The notes beneath the pieces are model-generated. The model made no database searches, had not been told where the DNA came from, and saw only the letters and a program-made list of their open reading frames with translations. The position numbers were made by a program, and so were the translations under genes. Source: Toxorhynchites rutilus septentrionalis (taxonomy: Eukaryota; Arthropoda; Insecta; Diptera; Culicidae). From it: 64,000 nucleotides of DNA. Of the stretch, positions 20,140 through 31,097 are shown piece after piece (position 1 is the first letter of the stretch; each line of letters opens with the position of its first letter). The DNA lies in assembly GCF_029784135.1 (NCBI RefSeq), contig NC_073745.1, positions 103,124,125 to 103,188,124 of the forward strand. Direction: 5' to 3'.

Positions 20140-21640
20140 GGCTAAGCGGTTTCATGTTTATATTATGGAACGGAGTGATGATGTTGAGTGGTCCGTTGTT
20201 TATGTTGCTGAATTATCCTGGCCTTGGATACTGTTGTTAACTTGTGTTCCTGGAGATCCCGTGAAGCAGATACGTCTTAGTCGTCGCTTTTCTGCAACTG
20301 CTGCTTTTATGTGGGAGGCAGAAACAGTTTTTTTTGTGGTTCTGGGTCTTCATAGGTCGGGGTGGCTGTTTTCGCACCATTCTTCATTAGTACACTGAGC
20401 TGGTTAACTGCGTCCTCGATATGATGTTCGTTATCCAGAGGTAGATCGAGAATGTTAGAGGAGATATATGTCTTTTATTTTGTCCAGTTCGTTGAAAATT
20501 CAGTGAGATTGGATGACGTCTGCTTCACTTCCTTTTCTATGAAGTATTCCAGAAGTATTGGTGAGTGATCTGGCGATAATTCCAGAAGAAGCGAGATTCT
20601 TGCGGTTTTTTCTTTAATGTTGTGTATACAGGGCACCCCCTGTAGTTTGCAGTGTGGTTGCCACCGCAATTGCTGCATTTTTTTGCTTCTGTTGCTGTTC
20701 TTAAGACTGGGCATTCTTTTGTCTCATGTGTACCACTGCAGACTACGCAGGCTGCTGGAAGGTTGCAATATCCTTTGGTACGCCCGTATTCTTGGCAGTT
20801 GTGACACTGCACGGGGCCGGTCCGTTTGTGCGGCTCTTCGAACATCACTACCCGATTTAAAAGTCGGGTGACTTTATAAATTGGATGCACTTCACCCGGC
20901 TCCAATTTCCTTGATGATGGCTCTAGTTCTACTCTTTAGAGCGGCTGTGGTTTTTTAAATCGGTTCAACATATCAGTAACCGAAGCCACTGCAAACCCCT
21001 TATCGCTTAGAACGTTTTTTATGTCATCGGGTGAAACACACTGTTCTATGTCTTTCAGCACCACAGTTAAACCTTTCCAAGCTTTTAAGCGGTAGGTTTA
21101 ATAGAGAGTTTTTTTCCTTCTCTAACGCGTTCACAATTTTGCGATAATCGTCAATTGTATTGCACTGCACTTTTAGTTCACTAATATTTCCGCGTTGCAC
21201 ATTGCGGCACAGAAAATTGTTGCTACCGATAGCTTTTTTAACTAGGTCAATCGCGTTTCTGGTTACCACCTGACGCAGGTAAATCGATGCGGGCTTTCGT
21301 TGTTCACTGGGGTAAGGGCATTGAACCTGTGTTGGCTGTAATGTTTGTTTTTTGGCTGCGTTGCCAGCGTTTGCACTATCGGGGCTCATTTTTCTTTTAA
21401 AATAGCGATCTAGCCCTGTTTGCACTTTATTATTGTTTATTGGTTTCTTCACATTGAAAATAAAATTACTATTTTCCGGCGTTTTGTTCAGAGCGGGCTC
21501 ACTCAGCGCGTGTTCTCTACCGCATCACTTCTTTTCGTCGGTGTTCTAGAAAGGCCTGATTTCACGAACGGATTGACTTGTTCTCCGTTCATTTCTCTAC
21601 GAGGATACTTCGTCCCTCTCACTCTCTACTGACACTCTTG
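20140..21640 (-). mobile_element. Deleted jockey-type non-LTR retrotransposon
   Basis: Minus strand from 5' to 3': a short leader above 21452, ORF1, then an abrupt change near 20600 into the end of an ORF2 endonuclease (LELSPDHSPILLEYFIEKE). The linker that follows toward RT (LPLDNEHHIEDAVNQL, about 20440-20390) is present and is lost near 20140. The RT is missing. So ORF1 is joined to mid ORF2 by a deletion of most of the endonuclease, and the 3' half is gone. Confidence 0.7.
20600..21452 (-). pseudogene. Jockey-type ORF1 (Gag) with three zinc knuckles, frameshifted
   Basis: The first frame (21452-21024) contains a basic start (DRYFKRKMSPDSANA) and an RNA-binding-like region. The reading then shifts (DDIKNVLSDKGFAVASVTDM) and continues at 20905-20600 with KLEPGEVHPIYKVTRLLNRV. 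Three CCHC knuckles follow: CHNCQEYGRTKGYC, CVVCSGTHETKEC and CSNCGGNHTANYRGC. The first lacks its usual His (R in place of H). Gag of this class binds element RNA. At least two frameshifts inactivate it. Confidence 0.7.
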
Positions 21641-21979
21641 AAAGAGCGCCAGAAACGAGCGCGAAATAGAGTGCGAACGCGTACACTATCGCAAAAAACG
21701 AACTTGCCACGGGCTTGAGAGGGTGAAAAAAAGACTGGACTGCTCAGCTCAATAGCCAAGCAGCGAATGTGATGACGATTTTCATGCACCATTTCTTTCA
21801 CTTTCTTCGGGTCTAATTATAGTATTCTTAACTACAGACAACCAGTTCAGCAACCAGCACTGAAAAGATCGGGATCTGTCGCAACCTGCGACTAACGATG
21901 AATCCTCTCTCCTTCCTAACAAAATGATGTTCTCTTGATAGCTTCTGAGTTGATCAATTCATCGCTAGACCGAATCTGG

Positions 21980-22265
21980 TACGAATTATTGAGCTACTCT
22001 CTTCACTCGTTTTGCGTACAAATCGCAGCAGGAATTTGCTCCACGAGGGCAAGTGTCTCTATGGACACTTTTGTAGAAGACCGTATTCACTGTTTGCCCT
22101 GGAGGCACAAATTCTCTATGAATAATGCCCTGAGAGTCGAAAAACGTGATTAACATGGTCTTGATTCTCGATTTCATCACGCGAACCCTCTACTCCATTT
22201 GCTTGAAGGATCGTACTGAAAACACCATAATTCGTCACCCGTGATAATAACTTCGAGCGCGTGTT
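21980..22265 (-). pseudogene. Mariner (DD34D) transposase fragment
   Basis: Minus strand: LEVIITGDELWCFQYDPSSK (first catalytic Asp in TGDE) at about 22258-22200, then KSRIKTMLITFFDSQGIIHR and EFVPPGQTVNTVFYKSV. These are hallmark mariner motifs. The frame is broken between the two blocks, and the rest of the element is not found. Distinct from the Tc1/DD37E fragments elsewhere in the window. Confidence 0.75.
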
Positions 22266-22570
22266 CTTCCAACGAATAGAACGGTCAAAGCAAAAGCAAA
22301 GAAAAATTCAAAGGCAATGCGATAAACATGCATCGAACAACTTATTATCCTCAGCCGTACAAAGATTAGGAAACTTTTGGATGGTTACAGATTCTCTGAT
22401 GCAATTGGGTTGATGGTTTTGGTTTAACTCATATTAACATGAAATATGATCTACAACTATAACCATGGAGTGTATATTGAATGAAACATTTGAACGTTTT
22501 GTCTCAACTAACAAAATTGAACTGATCTGATTGTTCTGCAGGTCTCTGCAGATCTTATTTACTGAATCAA

Positions 22571-24486
22571 CCTCACCTCGGCTCAACTATTGTTAATCGA
22601 CAGTCTTGATAGCCTTGATGATAATTGTATTCTTGACTTATTTTCACTACATCCAAGGCCAAGGGACTTCAGCTTACTGTGGATTGTAATAATAGATTTG
22701 TGACATATTTCTACTATTTAAGGAAGGTATAATACCTGATCGATGACGCGAGTTAAAGAACATGGGTTCTTCGGTTCAAAATAAAAAAAAACAACTAACT
22801 CACAGGAATAATGGAATAAGAGTTAACTTACTTACTAACTAATTCACCAAAAAAAAAAACCATTCTGCACACTTGTGTCTTTGTTTCATCAAAAGTGATC
22901 CATCCCGTTAGGAATATTACTTGCAATTCCTGGCTGAGAGGAGTCCTCCTGGAGGGATAGTTATTGCAGGTAGGTGGGTAGCTCAAAATGATCCATTGTC
23001 TTTCCAAGAGAGCAGATCTGTTTGCTAATTTTTTTTTCTTTTAACAATTTCTTTTGAAGCTCAAGGGCCCTCAAGCCTCTTTCCTCTACAGATTCAATCT
23101 CAGTAAACCTGAGCTCTTGAGCCCAAGCTTTGATTTGGTATCGCACATACCCGGGTATCGAAAAAAGCCCCTTTCTTTCTGCCTTTTTCATAGATGGAAT
23201 AGAAGCAGTTCTGACGCAAAGATTTCTTGAATAAATCTTTATTAGAACCGAGGAACAGTAGTTTCGTTTGTTGGGGGAGATCTGGAAGTGCCGGGTTTCA
23301 CGAATTGAATTGGTGATTGCAGAGTTAAAGTACATGAATACAACCCCGAATTGCTTACATTGAAAAAAGATCTCAGCTGTGTTTAGGGTGGAAATCCTTT
23401 TAAGAAGAGAATGAGAAAGAGTTTTCTTGCATTTGTTGCGAGTCACGGGCTTCGGCATGAAGAGTCGCCTCGGCAGCCTCAATTTGTCCACCATAACGTA
23501 GTCAGGGAGGGCGAAGCCAGCAAAAGTGACTCGAAACGAGTCGGACGGCGTAAATTTCTTATTTTCTCCTTCTTAGGTGATTTTTCCAAGTTGGCGACAT
23601 TCCAAAATCTTGACTTCCATCGAAGGAAGCTTCTTGAACTTGCCAACTCCCTCACTCTGTATTGTTTTGCACGTCAGACCCGTTTCAGATAACATGAGTT
23701 GAATAATAATACTAATAATAAATATATAGATTAAGATATAGATTAAGATACATCTATTAGTTGTTCCAATAACGCGCTCTACTACCCTATTCAGGGAGAG
23801 ACAGAATCCACGCGCTACGGAGACAACACAATAACGGAAGAATAGCTTACACGGCCACGTGATGACGAATGCCGTTAGCGACATCCACGCGATGACGATC
23901 CCGTTATACTGGCGAGCGCAATCAACAGTCGCCGATCCGGCTCGCTCCAAGGGCGTTGCTTCCTTCGTTTGTTTGTTCCACTTTGTTCCAAGGTCAGTTC
24001 GAAAGCGGACAGCAATGACCTTCACTCGTACACTATAGCAAGTAGCACAATAGCAACAGTTATAACGCACAATACCGACACTGAATTTCACTCGGCGAGA
24101 GTTGAATTGGTTGAATCAAATGGTTTATTTTTAAGTCTCGGAATAGAGCTTACTGCCTTCAAAAACTCTTCTTTGGCGTTTTTCAAATATGGGGATGCTG
24201 TCCCGAGAGGATTCAAATAAAAAGTTCAAATAAAAAGTAATGAAGAGAACCCAATGGTTCCCCCTTCCAACTTGCTTGATTGCTTAATCTCGTTTTCTGT
24301 CCAATACTTCTTCTAGTTGAGTTGGATCAAACAAGTTTCTCGACATGTAAGTTGATACTAATTTTACGCTTTAGACCTCACATTCTTTTATGGTCACTGT
24401 AATTATCGCATCTAAGGTTTCTCCATCCATATATGTGTATGCATCGAGCATTTGAAGCATTTCTGGGCTTACAATTTTGCTACTCA
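22571..24486. repeat. Direct tandem duplication, unit 1
   Basis: About 1.9 kb, repeated immediately at 24487-26369 in the same orientation with only scattered differences. It begins CCTCACCTCGGCTCAACT and ends TTTTGCTACT. The outer flanks (GATCTTATTTACTGAATCAA before unit 1; CCCTCCTATGCTC after unit 2) are not repeated. It carries a 30-bp segment (23521-23550) absent from unit 2. Confidence 0.85.
22961..23690 (-). pseudogene. Non-LTR retrotransposon ORF1 fragment, copy 1
   Basis: The minus strand reads GVGKFKKLPSMEVKILECRQ, a stop, then FTPSDSFRVTFAGFALPDYV and MVDKLRLPRRLFMPKPV. These match the central region of jockey-type ORF1 (SDSFRVTFAG.ALP....V.VDKLRLPVRLF.PK). The expected zinc knuckle is degraded (NKCKK). 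The frame then stays open for ~150 codons of unrelated, lysine-rich sequence ending at 22961. One in-frame stop (near 23573) separates the parts. Confidence 0.55.
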
Positions 24487-26369
24487 CCTCACCTCGGCTC
24501 AACTATTGTTAATCGACAGTCTTGATAGCCTTGATGATAATTGTATTATTGACTTATTTTCACTACATCCAAGGCCAAGGGACTTCAGCTTACTGTGGAT
24601 TGTAATAATAGATTTGTGACATATTTCTACTATTTAAGGAAGGTATAATACCTGATCGATGACGCGAGTTAAAGAACATGGGTTCTTCGGTTCAAAATAA
24701 AAAAAAACAACTAACTTACATAAGAGTTAACTTACTTACTAACTAATTCACAAAAAAAACGATTCTGCACACTTGTGTCTTTGTTTCATCAAAAGTGATC
24801 CATCCCGTTAGGAATATTACTTGCAATTCCTGGCTGAGAGAAGTCCTCCTGGAGGGATAGTTATTGCAGATAGGTGGGTAGCTCAAAATGATCCATTGTC
24901 TTTCCAAGAGAGCAGATCTGTTTGCTAATTTTTTTTTCTTTTAACAATTTCTTTTGAAGCTCAAGGGCCCTCAAGCCTCTTTCCTCTACAGATTCAATCT
25001 CAGTAAACCTGAGCTCTTGAGCCCAAGCTTTGATTTGGTATCGCACATACCCGGGTATCGAAAAAAGCCCCTTTCTTTCTGCCTTTTTCATAGATGGAAT
25101 AGAAGCAGTTCTGACGCAAAGATTTCTTGAATAAATCTTTATTAGAACCGAGGAACAGTAGTTTCGTTTGTTGGGGGAGATCTGGAAGTGCCGGGTTTCA
25201 CGAATTGAATTGGTGATTGCAGAGTTAAAGTACATGAATACAACCCCGAATTGCTTACATTGAAAAAAGATCTCAGCTGTGTTTAGGGTGGAAATCCTTT
25301 TAAGAAGAGAATGAGAAAGAGATTCCTTGCATTTGTTGCGAGTCACGGGCTTCGGCATGAAGAGTCGCATCGGCAGCCTCAATTTGTCCACCATAACGTA
25401 GTCAGGGAGGGCGAAGCCAGTAAATTTCTTATTTTCTCCTTCTTAGGTGATTTTTCCAAGTTGGCGACATTCCAAAATCTTGACATCCATCGAAGGAAGC
25501 TTCTTGAACTTGCCAACTCCCTCATTCTGTATTGTTTTGCACGTCAGACCCGTTTCAGATAACATGAGTTGAATAATAATACTAATAATAAATATATAGA
25601 TTAAGATACATCTATTAGTTGTTCCGATAACGCGCTCTACTACCCTATTCAGGGAGAGACAGAATCCACGCGCTACGGAGACAACACAATAACGGAAGAA
25701 TAGCTTACACAGCCACGTGATGACGGATACCGTTAGCGACATCCACGCGATGACGATCCCGTTATACTGGCGAGCGCAATCAACAGTCGCCGATCCGGCT
25801 CGCTCCAAGGGCGTTGCTTCCTTCGTTTGTTTGTTCCACTTTGTTCCAAGGTCAGTTCGAAAGCGGACAGCAATGACCTTCACTCGTACACTATAGCAAA
25901 TAGCACAATACCAAAAGTTATAACGCACAATACCGACACTGAATTTCACTCGGCGAGAGTTGAAATTGTTTGGAATTGGTTTAATCAAATGGTTTATCTT
26001 TAAGTCTCGGAATAGAGCTTACTGCCTTCAAAAACTTCAAAAACTTCTTTGGCGTTTTTCAAATATGGGGATGCTGTCCCGAGATGATTCAAATAAAAAG
26101 TTTCTCTGTTCATTAAATCAGTAATGAAGAGAACCCAATGGTTCCCCCTTCCAACTTGCTTGATTGCTTAATCTCGTTTTCTGTCCAATACTTCTTCTAG
26201 TTGAGTTGGATCAAACAAGTTTCTCGACATGTAAGTTGATACTAATTTTACGCTTTAGACCTCACATTCTTTTATGGTCACTGTAATTATCGCATCTAAG
26301 GTTTCTCCATCCATATATGTGTATGCATCGAGCATTTGAAGCATTTCTGGGCTTACAATTTTGCTACTC
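24487..26369. repeat. Direct tandem duplication, unit 2
   Basis: The second copy of 22571-24486. Compared with unit 1 it lacks 30 bp after 25420 and about 12 bp near 24720, but has extra bases near 25960 and 26100 that are missing from unit 1. It joins unique sequence at 26370 within the Ulp1-like remnant, so unit 1 carries a truncated copy of that remnant. Confidence 0.85.
24861..25560 (-). pseudogene. Non-LTR retrotransposon ORF1 fragment, copy 2
   Basis: Same content as copy 1 at 22961-23690, but the ten codons PSDSFRVTFA are deleted in frame, leaving KFTGFALPDYV. Since SDSFRVTFAG is a family motif, the deletion is in this copy. Confidence 0.55.
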
Positions 26370-26470
26370 CCTCCTATGCTCTCATGTTTTGATGGTAACC
26401 TACCGAAATGCCATTTGGTGGTCACTGGGAATTTGAATCCTTTGTCAATGAATTGATGAATATATGACAA
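26050..26470 (-). pseudogene. Ulp1-like (C48) cysteine protease remnant
   Basis: The minus strand reads PEMLQMLDAYTYMDGETLDA, then (after a stop near 26255) LVSTYMSRNLFDPTQLEEVL, then VGRGNHWVLFITDLMNRETF and YLNHLGTASPYLKNAKEVFE. The order matches Ulp1/SENP peptidases: an (W/Y)LDGE-like start, a central block, and the catalytic NHW with the following D...YYDSLG segment. Here the catalytic-Asp position reads N (YLNHLG). Two stops interrupt it. Such domains occur in host SUMO proteases and in several large DNA transposons; which applies is open. Confidence 0.45.
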
Positions 26471-27441
26471 ATTACAGACAATTCTAAGTCTTCTTTTAAT
26501 GATCTTCTTCTGTTGTTATCACTGTTTTCTTTTCAATCCAGGTGCTTTTGTGTTGATTGTTCAAGTTGTTTGTCTAAACTGTTGGTTTCCTGCTTCTTTT
26601 TCTTCTCGAACAAGTGCGTTGAAGCACCTTTTCGAAAGTATGGACCATGCCATTCATCCTCTATGTCTTTTACGTTTCCGACAAATCTGTCGAATTCTGC
26701 GATTCTGTCATTTTGACATACTCGTATTAATCTGTATCCGTATTAATCCACCGATCAGTCACCAGCTCCAATCAACACTATCAATTTTCACTATTTTATT
26801 CAATTCATTAATAGAGCTGCCTGACTCATACGAAGCAACCAACCAATTGTGGAAGTCGACTGCTTTTTGGCTTCCACTAACAAAGGTTGTTACGGGGGCA
26901 TTACAATTTGACCGGTAGTTGTATGCGACCTAAAAATATATTTGTACACGCGTCTCAGATTTTGAATATCGTATAACCGATTAAGTACCATCCATGTAGA
27001 AAACAGGACTGTAAGTCTTCATTTTTCTCAGCTTTTTGAACATTTTCGTATTAAAACAAATCACACCAAAGGGCTTTCTAAACACATTTTTGATATAAGA
27101 TCCGTTATCCTCAGACATTTTTTTGAAGCTTGACAATCATCAATATTTCTGTTTCGATTTAGCTTCACTGCTGATTTTTGACGTGGGACTACGTCTAACC
27201 GGAATATATGAAAACCTAAACACAGAACATGTAGGATAAAATGGAAGATTTCGAATGCTTATAAATCGAACATTTCTTAATAGATCGAAAAGATGTTTGC
27301 ATCAATTGATAGGATATTTTTCTACGCGTCTATCACAATTAATAAAATGTTATTTTTCATGAGATGAATAATTTAATAAATGTAAGATGTCAAGCATTAT
27401 CTAAACACCCTAACTGCCACGTTTTGATTGACTCGATTTAT
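26471..27441. other. Possible further remnant, otherwise no gene
   Basis: On the minus strand around 26900-26780 a block reads QKAVDFHNWLVASYESGSS, and around 26670-26580 HGPYFRKGASTHLFEKKKKQ. They may be upstream parts of the protease-bearing gene at 26050-26470, but stops intervene. A TTGACGTGGGACTACGTC repeat end lies at 27178-27196. Confidence 0.3.
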
Positions 27442-27863
27442 GGTTTCCCCAACACAGAACTTAAAATCATTGGTACCTGTGGGAGTCCGCTTTGCAAATA
27501 TACATGCAAGTCGGGGATATTTTTGTCCCCACCGAACTGTGTTTCCCTAACACGGACATCTAAATCAATGTGCCTGGGGGAATCCGTTTTGCAAATACAT
27601 GCAAGTAGGGGGTATTTTTGCTCACACCGAAATGTGTTTCTCTAACACGGACTTCAAAATCAATGTACCTGGGGGAATCCGTTTTGCAAATAGCTGTTTC
27701 CCCAACACGGACTTCAAAATCAGTATGCCTAGGAGAATCTTCTTTTCATATACATGCAAGTCGAGGTTTTTTGTTCCCATCGAGCTGTGTTTCCCTAACA
27801 CGGACTTCAAAATTAATGTGCCTGGGGGTATCCGCTTAGCAAATACATGCAAGTAGGGAGTAT
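27442..27863 (+). repeat. Tandem satellite of ~100-bp units
   Basis: About four and a half units. Each has TTCCC(T/C)AACACGGACTTC, AAAATCAATGTGCCTGGGGG, AATCCG, TTGCAAATACATGCAAGT and a GGGG run. One unit is shortened around 27690. Two further units in the opposite orientation are at 951-1116. Apparent open frames in the array are by-products of the repeat. Confidence 0.85.
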
Positions 27864-28042
27864 TTTTTATCAAAGATATAACCCAACCATTTTTGCTGAC
27901 CATGTCTACCTGCTCAAAAGGTTCCCTTTTTCTTTTGGTTGGTTAACTTGGTTCGTAATTCAAGTGGTTTTTGGAACTGCAGTTTTATATATTTATATAA
28001 GTTATCACCATCCGTAACAGAAACAATTTTGAAGCTTTAAGA

Positions 28043-28527
28043 TCAGCGGGTCTTGTGAGCGCAGACACCATAAAATAGCCAGCCAGATTTCTTACAATTA
28101 TGAGAATTGATATTGATAATGCAATAGAAAATGTATTCTACGTTTTTGATTTTTAACAAATCTTCTAGAGCCACTATAAAAGGCCTTCTATGCTTTTGTT
28201 GCTTATATTTAGCATCACCAACTTTGGCTTTACTTTGCATTACATTATATTGGTCATTATTTTTACAATGTTCTTCTTGTTGATGTAAAATGAACACTCG
28301 TAAATTGAAACACCACTATAAGGTCTTTTTGTCGCAGTTGTCCCACGTTTGGCAACTTTGACATTGTATTTGATCCTGTTAGTGTTCTCAAAGTCAGCTG
28401 TATTGAACACGAGTTCACTTATATCTACATCACTGCTATAAGTAGTGTCTTGGGGTTTGATCGATATTTTAAGATCATTGGTACTAAGTAAAACAATCGA
28501 GTCTTTGCATGTCGTTTGTTGATTCAT
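28043..28527 (-). other. Unrecognised open frames
   Basis: Two overlapping minus-strand frames (28527-28240, 95 codons, ATG start; 28297-28043). The first ends PYSGVSIYECSFYINKKN. No family is recognised. Codon use looks AT-driven. Together with 29042-29266 they could be exons or scraps of one decayed gene. Confidence 0.2.
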
Positions 28528-29041
28528 CTTGCAGTTGACTTACTGTAGTTTCAATATTTCGTCATTCAATTTCTGTAGAATTAAGTTTCATCCCGTTCTT
28601 ACATGCTTCTACAGGAATCTCGATAGATAATGATCTTTTTTCGACACGTGAAGTAGATGAATCTGTTTCGGACATACAATCTGTTCGATTTAATTAAAAT
28701 TCGAATTGATGTTGCTATTAATTAATAACTATTAATACATGGACGACTGAATAGAAATGTCATCTTGCTTCATGAACTCCAACGCAGTCTTATGACAAGC
28801 AGACACTTTCATTCTCAAAGGAACTTACTTTGCAATTATCGACGTTTAAAATTTGAAGTTACAATATGGCGTGACTATTTCAAAGTAATTAGGCCTTTTT
28901 CACTTACGTGATAATTTTTTTGCGGTATTTGAATATTCAATATTCCGCGAAAATAATTTCACATTGAAAGTTTCATCTTTTTCTACCACAGCTTGTTTCT
29001 GAAAAATAGTTTCATTAATTTCAGGAAGCTTATAACAATTT

Positions 29042-29266
29042 TTATAACAGTTTTCGTTCTGCACTATACTTCTTATATGTTGAATTACAAGCGAAGTTAT
29101 TCCTAACTTTCTTTATGTTAGGTGCATATTTTTTGTTCAATCCCATTTCTACAAGAATTTCTTCAAGATTTTCAGAATTCAATTCGAAAAGCTCATCCAA
29201 CTCTTCTCTAGCTATCAAATCATTCGCTGCATCCCAACAATTCTGCAAAGTAATCTCAGGAAACAT
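29042..29266 (-). CDS. Short hypothetical protein, possibly an exon
   Basis: A 74-codon frame from ATG at 29266 with an even, acidic helical composition (REELDELFELNSENLEEILV, then EMGLNKKYAPNIKKVRNNF). The pattern resembles a small SAM-like helical domain, but I cannot name a family. There is no promoter or neighbour that supports it, and it could be part of a decayed transposon gene. Confidence 0.25.
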   Translation of the reverse strand: MFPEITLQNCWDAANDLIAREELDELFELNSENLEEILVEMGLNKKYAPNIKKVRNNFACNSTYKKYSAERKLL

Positions 29267-29339
29267 TAATTTCCTCTTGACTGAAATCTCACTTCAGAAT
29301 CTCCATAAACTATCAGCAAGTTACGAAAGCCTATCATGA

Positions 29340-31090
29340 TAATTTATACTCCTGTTAGTTTGTGCTAATATCTTAGCTTATCTGGCTGTACACTCTGGAA
29401 GAAAAATGTTAATGAAACATATCGACGAACATTGGATATTCCTCACAATTACACACAAGAATTGCTACATACAACAAATAAAAATGCAAAACCAAGATAC
29501 ACGCAAATCATGTAAGCGAAACTCACGCAGAAAGATTTGTCGAGACAAGACATACAAATAAACAAATAGAGAAGTTGAGGTCAGCTTATTTTATGAATCA
29601 CTTTTCTGTCGATCACAAATACAAATGAACCATTTTTTTTTCGAAAACATAGCGTTTTGGATATATTCCTTTTCGGGTTTAAATAAAAAAAAAGTTGAAC
29701 AGAAAAAAAGTGAAACGAACATAAGAGAAATATTCGGCGGAGAAACTTTGGCCCTCGATTAGACGTGTTTTTTTTGGGTATTAGTCTTTATTTTAGTGTA
29801 AAAATGTTCGGAAGAAATAAAATACTAGATTTATTTAGGGTTCAAAAATTGAAATTTGAAATGATTAGTATAGGTTCAAATCAAAATTTTATGTCTTGGG
29901 ACAGAGAATGAGTTTAAATGATACGAAAAAAAATTAGTTGTTTATTTGGATGATGCCGAAAAGAAGTAATAAATTAGTGCCTTAACACCAAATTTGTTCC
30001 AATGTTAGCCCAACCACTATTACTACCAACATTATGATTATAAATTGTAACCTATTTCATCTGGAATACCTTTAGACACAATCAGCAGACTGAGAATCAG
30101 ATGAAGTGCATTTGTGCTTGTGTCCAACCTAGGGACTACTGTAAATATCTTGTAAAAATAAACCTGATGATGAGATGATGAAAATAGAGTCGATTCATCG
30201 CAAAAGGCTCTGTCCATTGTATATAATTTTACCGCATTTTACGCTAAACTCAACCGTATTGAGTTAGCATATAGACACTAAAAAAATAAATTAGAGCTTT
30301 TAATTTATGATAAAACACAGTTTAGTATAATTTATTCCGTTAGAATGTACATTCAGAGCGACATAGTTTGTAAAGTCTAAGCGTAGCTAAGAACTAGTTT
30401 GTGCATAATAATTTATATTTTTGAAAAGAACCCGCCTTTCTATGTACAGTGAATTTTTAATATACTATTTAAATTTTGAGCATTCGATGTGTTTGTAGCG
30501 TGTTTCGGATAGAAAATAGAGAAAATCCTTCCGTTGGATCCGTGAGCTCATGAATCATTGTCATCTCATAAACGACCGTCAGACAATGGGAAACTGTTCT
30601 ACGATGGTTGACGCCAGGTATGCGTTCATTAAGAACGTCCAAATCGAAAAACCTGTTCTTTTTCAGGAGCATGCTAATCATGAGTCATCAATCATGTTCC
30701 CCATCGAGGTAAATAGGAAACTTTCGGAGTCACCTCAAACGGTTTATTGGGCTTATGATATCTTCAGAACCCTACATTAGATCCTTCTTGGATAGCTGTC
30801 ATCCATACCACGATTGAAGTGTTTCCCTTTGGGTCTTTCACTGTCCATTTATAGGTGACGTATAATTTTCAACATAACGAATATTTCAGCTTTTTCAAAA
30901 CTTTTTCCGGAAGAAATAGTGAAGTAACAGGATTTTTGAAGATCTCCTTCCACTGGAAAATATTTTGTTATATTCTATTTATCTGTTTCTTTATTTCTTT
31001 TTTTTTAATAACATATATAAGAGGAAATATATATATGACGTGTTAGACGTTAGACGTGCTCTATCTACTTTCAGTTTTGTTACACACATT
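29340..31090. other. No gene recognised
   Basis: Long AT-rich stretch without a credible frame, inverted repeat or partner copy in the window. Confidence 0.35.
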
Positions 31091-31097
31091 TTTCTAA

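Noticed and set aside
23573..24091. 172-codon minus-strand frame (and its duplicate at 25443-25988)
   Set aside because: Only the last ~50 codons resemble ORF1; the remainder runs through non-coding sequence with odd Cys/Ile-rich composition. Treated as part of the ORF1 pseudogene.
27599..27903. Open frames on both strands in the 27.4-27.9 kb array
   Set aside because: Products of the ~100-bp satellite unit, which lacks stops in several frames.
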